Below are positions 61,556-64,000 of a stretch of DNA of 64,000 nt, piece after piece. A model generated the notes under the pieces. The model worked only from the letters and a program-made list of their open reading frames with translations, was not told the DNA's origin and made no database searches. The DNA lies in NCBI GenBank assembly GCA_902598315.1, contig CACKBP010000002.1, forward strand, positions 62,001 through 126,000. Direction: 5' to 3'. Both the position numbers and the translations under genes were made by a program. Positions within the stretch are counted from its first letter, which is position 1. Each line of letters starts with the position of its first letter. Origin of the DNA: an uncultured Pelagibacteraceae bacterium (GTDB taxonomy: Bacteria; Pseudomonadota; Alphaproteobacteria; Pelagibacterales; Pelagibacteraceae).

Positions 61556-62746
61556 ATGAAAAAACTTCTAATGATCATAGTTCTGGGTTTTTTGTGGAGC
61601 ACCACCTTAATTGCAACACCACCAAAAAATAAATGGTCTCCTTCGTTAGAAAGATGGAAGAAGGATTTTCCAAAAGCAGAATACCCTCCTAATGATTGCA
61701 AGTTTTGCACAGAAAGACACGATTATTGGGCTCATGGCTATTACCGTAAAGCAAGTTTGAAAAATAGAGATCACAAAAATAATGGAGGGTTAAAAAGAAT
61801 TGTAATACAACCAGCAAAAAAAACAATCAGACCAATTAAAAAAAATATAAAACCTCTTCCAAAAGAAATTTATGATTATGTATATTACAGAGATATCTCT
61901 AGTTTGATGGTATTTGATAAAGGAGAATTAATTCACGATTGGAAAAGAGATTATATTTTTAATAACAAACCTATAAATGGTGAGTCTAGGAGCAAATCAA
62001 TAGTTGGTGTTGCTGCTTTAAAAATGGCTTGTCAAAATATTTTAGATTTAGATAAAACTCATGGTGATTACTCTCCAGAAATTAAAGACTCATTTTATGG
62101 CCATGTAAAATTAAAAGACTCCTTAAATATGTTGGCTAGAGATCAATTTGTAATAAATTATAATATTTTAAAGGAAACACACAGAAAGAAATCTGACTTA
62201 ACAACTATTCTTAATAAGCACCCTAAAAAATTAGAAACAGAAGGACCAAAAGAATTTAAATACTCAAATCCTAATACTGATTTAATAACATTAGATATGA
62301 TCAATGTATTAGGAGGAAAAAAGAAGTTTGCTAAATGGTTTCAAAAAAATATTTCAGAAACTGCAGGTTTTGAGTCAAAGGGTAAAATATTATTAGACAA
62401 AAAGGGAGTTCCAATATCATCGTCATCTATCATGCTTACTAGAGAAGATTGGCTAAGGTTTGGAATATACGTTATTGAATTAATGAAGGATAAAAACTCT
62501 TGTGAGGCAAAAAAGTTACAAGAGGCTTTTAAGAATGCCGTTCCCACTAAGAAAAAATTTGCTCCTAAATATGCAATGTTCTTTTGGTTAAATGGGTATA
62601 ATGTAGAAAATTTAGTTCAAATGAGAGGACACGGTTTAAGACTATCTTTAATTGATTGGAAAAATGACAAAATAATTCAGACGAATGGTTTTGCTATTAG
62701 TTGGAAACCTCAAGAATTAGTAAATCTTGTTTGGAAACAAAACTAA
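61556..62746 (+). CDS. Secreted serine hydrolase, beta-lactamase/penicillin-binding fold (island cargo)
   Basis: A 396-residue protein with a signal peptide (LLMIIVLGFLWSTTLIA, about 1-20). Catalytic motifs of the class C beta-lactamase/6-aminohexanoate hydrolase group are present: Ser144-Arg-Ser-Lys147 (SRSKS), Tyr236-Ser-Asn238 (KYSNPNTD) and a late RGHGLRL. An N-terminal CKFC pair (Cys48/Cys51) and a basic linker (about 79-102) precede the catalytic part. It may act as an esterase, amidase or peptidase in the periplasm; not necessarily antibiotic resistance. It starts directly at the preceding stop. Confidence 0.8.
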   Translation: MKKLLMIIVLGFLWSTTLIATPPKNKWSPSLERWKKDFPKAEYPPNDCKFCTERHDYWAHGYYRKASLKNRDHKNNGGLKRIVIQPAKKTIRPIKKNIKPLPKEIYDYVYYRDISSLMVFDKGELIHDWKRDYIFNNKPINGESRSKSIVGVAALKMACQNILDLDKTHGDYSPEIKDSFYGHVKLKDSLNMLARDQFVINYNILKETHRKKSDLTTILNKHPKKLETEGPKEFKYSNPNTDLITLDMINVLGGKKKFAKWFQKNISETAGFESKGKILLDKKGVPISSSSIMLTREDWLRFGIYVIELMKDKNSCEAKKLQEAFKNAVPTKKKFAPKYAMFFWLNGYNVENLVQMRGHGLRLSLIDWKNDKIIQTNGFAISWKPQELVNLVWKQN

Positions 62747-62770
62747 CTTATTGTCCTGTAAAATATGGGA

Positions 62771-62805
62771 AGACTAGGTGCAAACTAGGAGATAGAGACG
62801 GAAAA
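62771..62805. repeat. Island inner direct repeat, right copy
   Basis: Matches 61152-61186; first 22 bases identical. It lies 24 bases after the serine hydrolase stop and 68 before the tRNA-Leu repeat. The rest of the region 62747-62873 shows no gene. Confidence 0.85.
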
Positions 62806-62873
62806 TAATTTTTTTTTACTTCTTCAAAACTCTTGTGTATTAATATATTAACAATAACAACAAAAATAACGAC

Positions 62874-62914
62874 GTGCCCTCGTGGTGAAATTGGTAGACA
62901 CAAAGGACTTAAAA
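62874..62914 (+). repeat. Right copy of 41-base tRNA-Leu direct repeat
   Basis: Identical to 60988-61028, continuing here into the full tRNA-Leu gene. It marks the right border of the mini-island. Confidence 0.9.
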
Positions 62915-62961
62915 TCCTTGCCCTTTTGGGAGTGCCAGTTCGAGTCTGGCCGAGGGCACCA
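62876..62961 (+). tRNA. tRNA-Leu(UAA)
   Basis: An 86-base class II tRNA. Acceptor GCCCTCG pairs with CGAGGGC (62951-62957), discriminator A, then encoded CCA at 62959-62961. D-loop TGGTAGACAC, anticodon loop ACTTAAAA with TAA, long variable arm (CCTTGCCCTTTTGGGAG region) and T-loop GTTCGAGTC are all in place. It decodes UUA/UUG, the main Leu codons in AT-rich DNA. Confidence 0.96.
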
Positions 62962-62972
62962 AAAGTTTAAAA

Positions 62973-64000
62973 ATGAACCAAGAATCTATTCTCATAGTTT
63001 TTAAGGATAAAAAAAAAATAACAAAAAACCAAGATTTTTGGATTGATAAATTCAAAAAACAATACATTGTTCATCATTTATTTTTGTATGATTTTTTACA
63101 TTTAACAAATAAAAAAATAGCTGAATTAGTAAACAGCAAAATTAAAAATCACAACATCAACATTATTTTATTTGAGGGAGACCACATGTCTCTTATAGAT
63201 TATAACTTTATAAAAAATATTAACAATGATGTAAAAAAAGGTTCTTTTTTAGGAGATGATTCTGTTTGGCATCAAGTAAATCTTATAACAGCTAGTGCAT
63301 GTGACTTTGTTTTAACTGATCCTGTAAGTGCGTATAAATTTGAGGAACTAGGGATAAGAAGTATTTTTTCACCAGTTGAAGGGAACAATAATATATTTAA
63401 AGACTATAAAAACAAAAAAGAGATTGATGTTTTGTTTTTTGGCAGAGATAAAACTGATAGAAATGATTATCTTAGAATATTGGAAGATAACAAAATAAAA
63501 TATTTATCTGTAAATCCATATATGGAAATTTCAGATACAATAGAAAAATTAGCTATATTAATAAATAAATCAAAAATTGTAATTAATATTTCAAAATCTT
63601 TAAATGGTAATAGATTTTTCAATCCAAGTTCAAAATTTAAATTTGGATATTATTTTAAAGGAAGACCATTAATGGTTGGATTGTGTAAAACCTTATGTAT
63701 TTCTGAATATTCTATATCTAATGAAATTTTATATTCAGATAATGAATTACCAATGTTTAAAAATAAAGATGATTTTATTAAGTTGGTAAAGCTTTATCTA
63801 TCTAATAGTAAAAAATTAGAAGATGCTACTAAATTATTTCATGAAAGATCACTAAAGTATGCAGATGATAATTATATTGAAATTTTAAAAAATTTTTTTG
63901 ATAAAACTGACAAAACTAAAATAGATAAAGTTTCTATACCATTTTGGTATTATATAATTTCATTAAAACAGCATTTCAGACTCAGATCTAAATTAAACCA
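62973..64000 (+). CDS. Glycosyltransferase-like protein, N-terminal part (runs off window)
   Basis: An ATG at 62973, 11 bases after the tRNA, opens a frame of 342 complete codons to the window end with no stop. Visible features: IILFEGDHMSLID, WHQVNLITASACDFVLTDP, IDVLFFGRDKTDRNDYLRIL and INISKSLNGNRFFNPSSKFKFGYYFKGRPLMVGL. This order (two Rossmann-like halves, then a donor-site helix) resembles GT-B proteins of the CgeB/GT1-like kind. Function probably surface glycan assembly. The C-terminus is not visible. Confidence 0.7.
   Translation, partial: MNQESILIVFKDKKKITKNQDFWIDKFKKQYIVHHLFLYDFLHLTNKKIAELVNSKIKNHNINIILFEGDHMSLIDYNFIKNINNDVKKGSFLGDDSVWHQVNLITASACDFVLTDPVSAYKFEELGIRSIFSPVEGNNNIFKDYKNKKEIDVLFFGRDKTDRNDYLRILEDNKIKYLSVNPYMEISDTIEKLAILINKSKIVINISKSLNGNRFFNPSSKFKFGYYFKGRPLMVGLCKTLCISEYSISNEILYSDNELPMFKNKDDFIKLVKLYLSNSKKLEDATKLFHERSLKYADDNYIEILKNFFDKTDKTKIDKVSIPFWYYIISLKQHFRLRSKLN

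Noticed and set aside
61556-62746. Antibiotic-resistance beta-lactamase
   Set aside because: The motifs show only the serine-hydrolase superfamily; many members are esterases or peptidases.

Overview
The window is very AT-rich, gene-dense and almost free of intergenic space; genes abut or overlap by 1-4 bases again and again. Gene content (short class II DAHP synthase, CimA, ProX/ProW, two-gene NrdAB, small carbonic-anhydrase-like proteins, many AT-rich glycosyltransferases) and the compact layout point to a streamlined marine alphaproteobacterium of the SAR11/Pelagibacterales type. This assignment is inference from style and content; no rRNA gene is present.

Layout. 1-4476: surface sugar genes (rmlB-rmlA-rmlD-like-rmlC-like on minus, then a family 2 glycosyltransferase and a sugar epimerase). 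4473-8678: a polyamine/MTA-salvage block (apt, mtnP, mtnA, a fuculose-aldolase-like class II aldolase, and a fused SpeD-SpeE). 8679-14140: more glycosyltransferases and methyltransferases, a Nit1-like amidase, a thioredoxin-like protein. 14182-21945: gamma carbonic anhydrase, secreted polysaccharide-lyase-like protein, FMN protein, beta-hydroxyacid dehydrogenase, MFS carrier, rpoZ, dusA, TauE/SafE, phosphomannomutase. 22009-25079: nrdAB with a promoter and two NrdR-box-like sites. 25083-27353: Anbu proteasome-like peptidase and its circularly permuted ATP-grasp partner, divergent. 27359-30399: zinc uptake (znuA / znuCB-zur) with two identical Zur boxes. 30485-33366: two ProX binding proteins and ProW. 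33358-36456: prpB-prpC, a tiny membrane protein, and a homocysteine methyltransferase. 36494-39773: PQQ-type dehydrogenase, phosphatase, LysE exporter. 39859-48643: a GlmU acetyltransferase half with glmS, a beta-CA-like protein, DAHP synthase, nadE, cysS, cimA, trmJ. 48677-51617: rpsD, methyltransferase, GT39-like membrane enzyme. 51614-59062: a ten-gene minus-strand run sfsA-map-purBCSQL-bolA-grxD-small protein. 59079-60918: CinA-like protein, a 39-codon ORF, and a GT9. 60988-62961: a small island bounded by a broken 5' half and an intact copy of tRNA-Leu(UAA). 62973-64000: start of another glycosyltransferase-like gene.

How the genes work together. SpeDE makes spermidine-type polyamines and releases methylthioadenosine (MTA); MtnP, MtnA and the aldolase next door, with Apt for adenine, would clear and recycle it, most simply by the DHAP-shunt route. 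Zinc uptake is a self-contained regulon with its own repressor. The purine block, with GrxD-BolA at its end, is a housekeeping operon. Carbohydrate genes for the cell surface occur in pieces between housekeeping genes, as expected near variable regions of SAR11-like genomes.

Most notable: the polyamine/MTA block with its fused SpeDE, the tRNA-Leu-bounded mini-island with its own nested direct repeat, the stripped-down Anbu locus, the half-GlmU, and the clear Zur and NrdR operators. I saw no CRISPR array, IS element, phage, rRNA or recognisable defence system.
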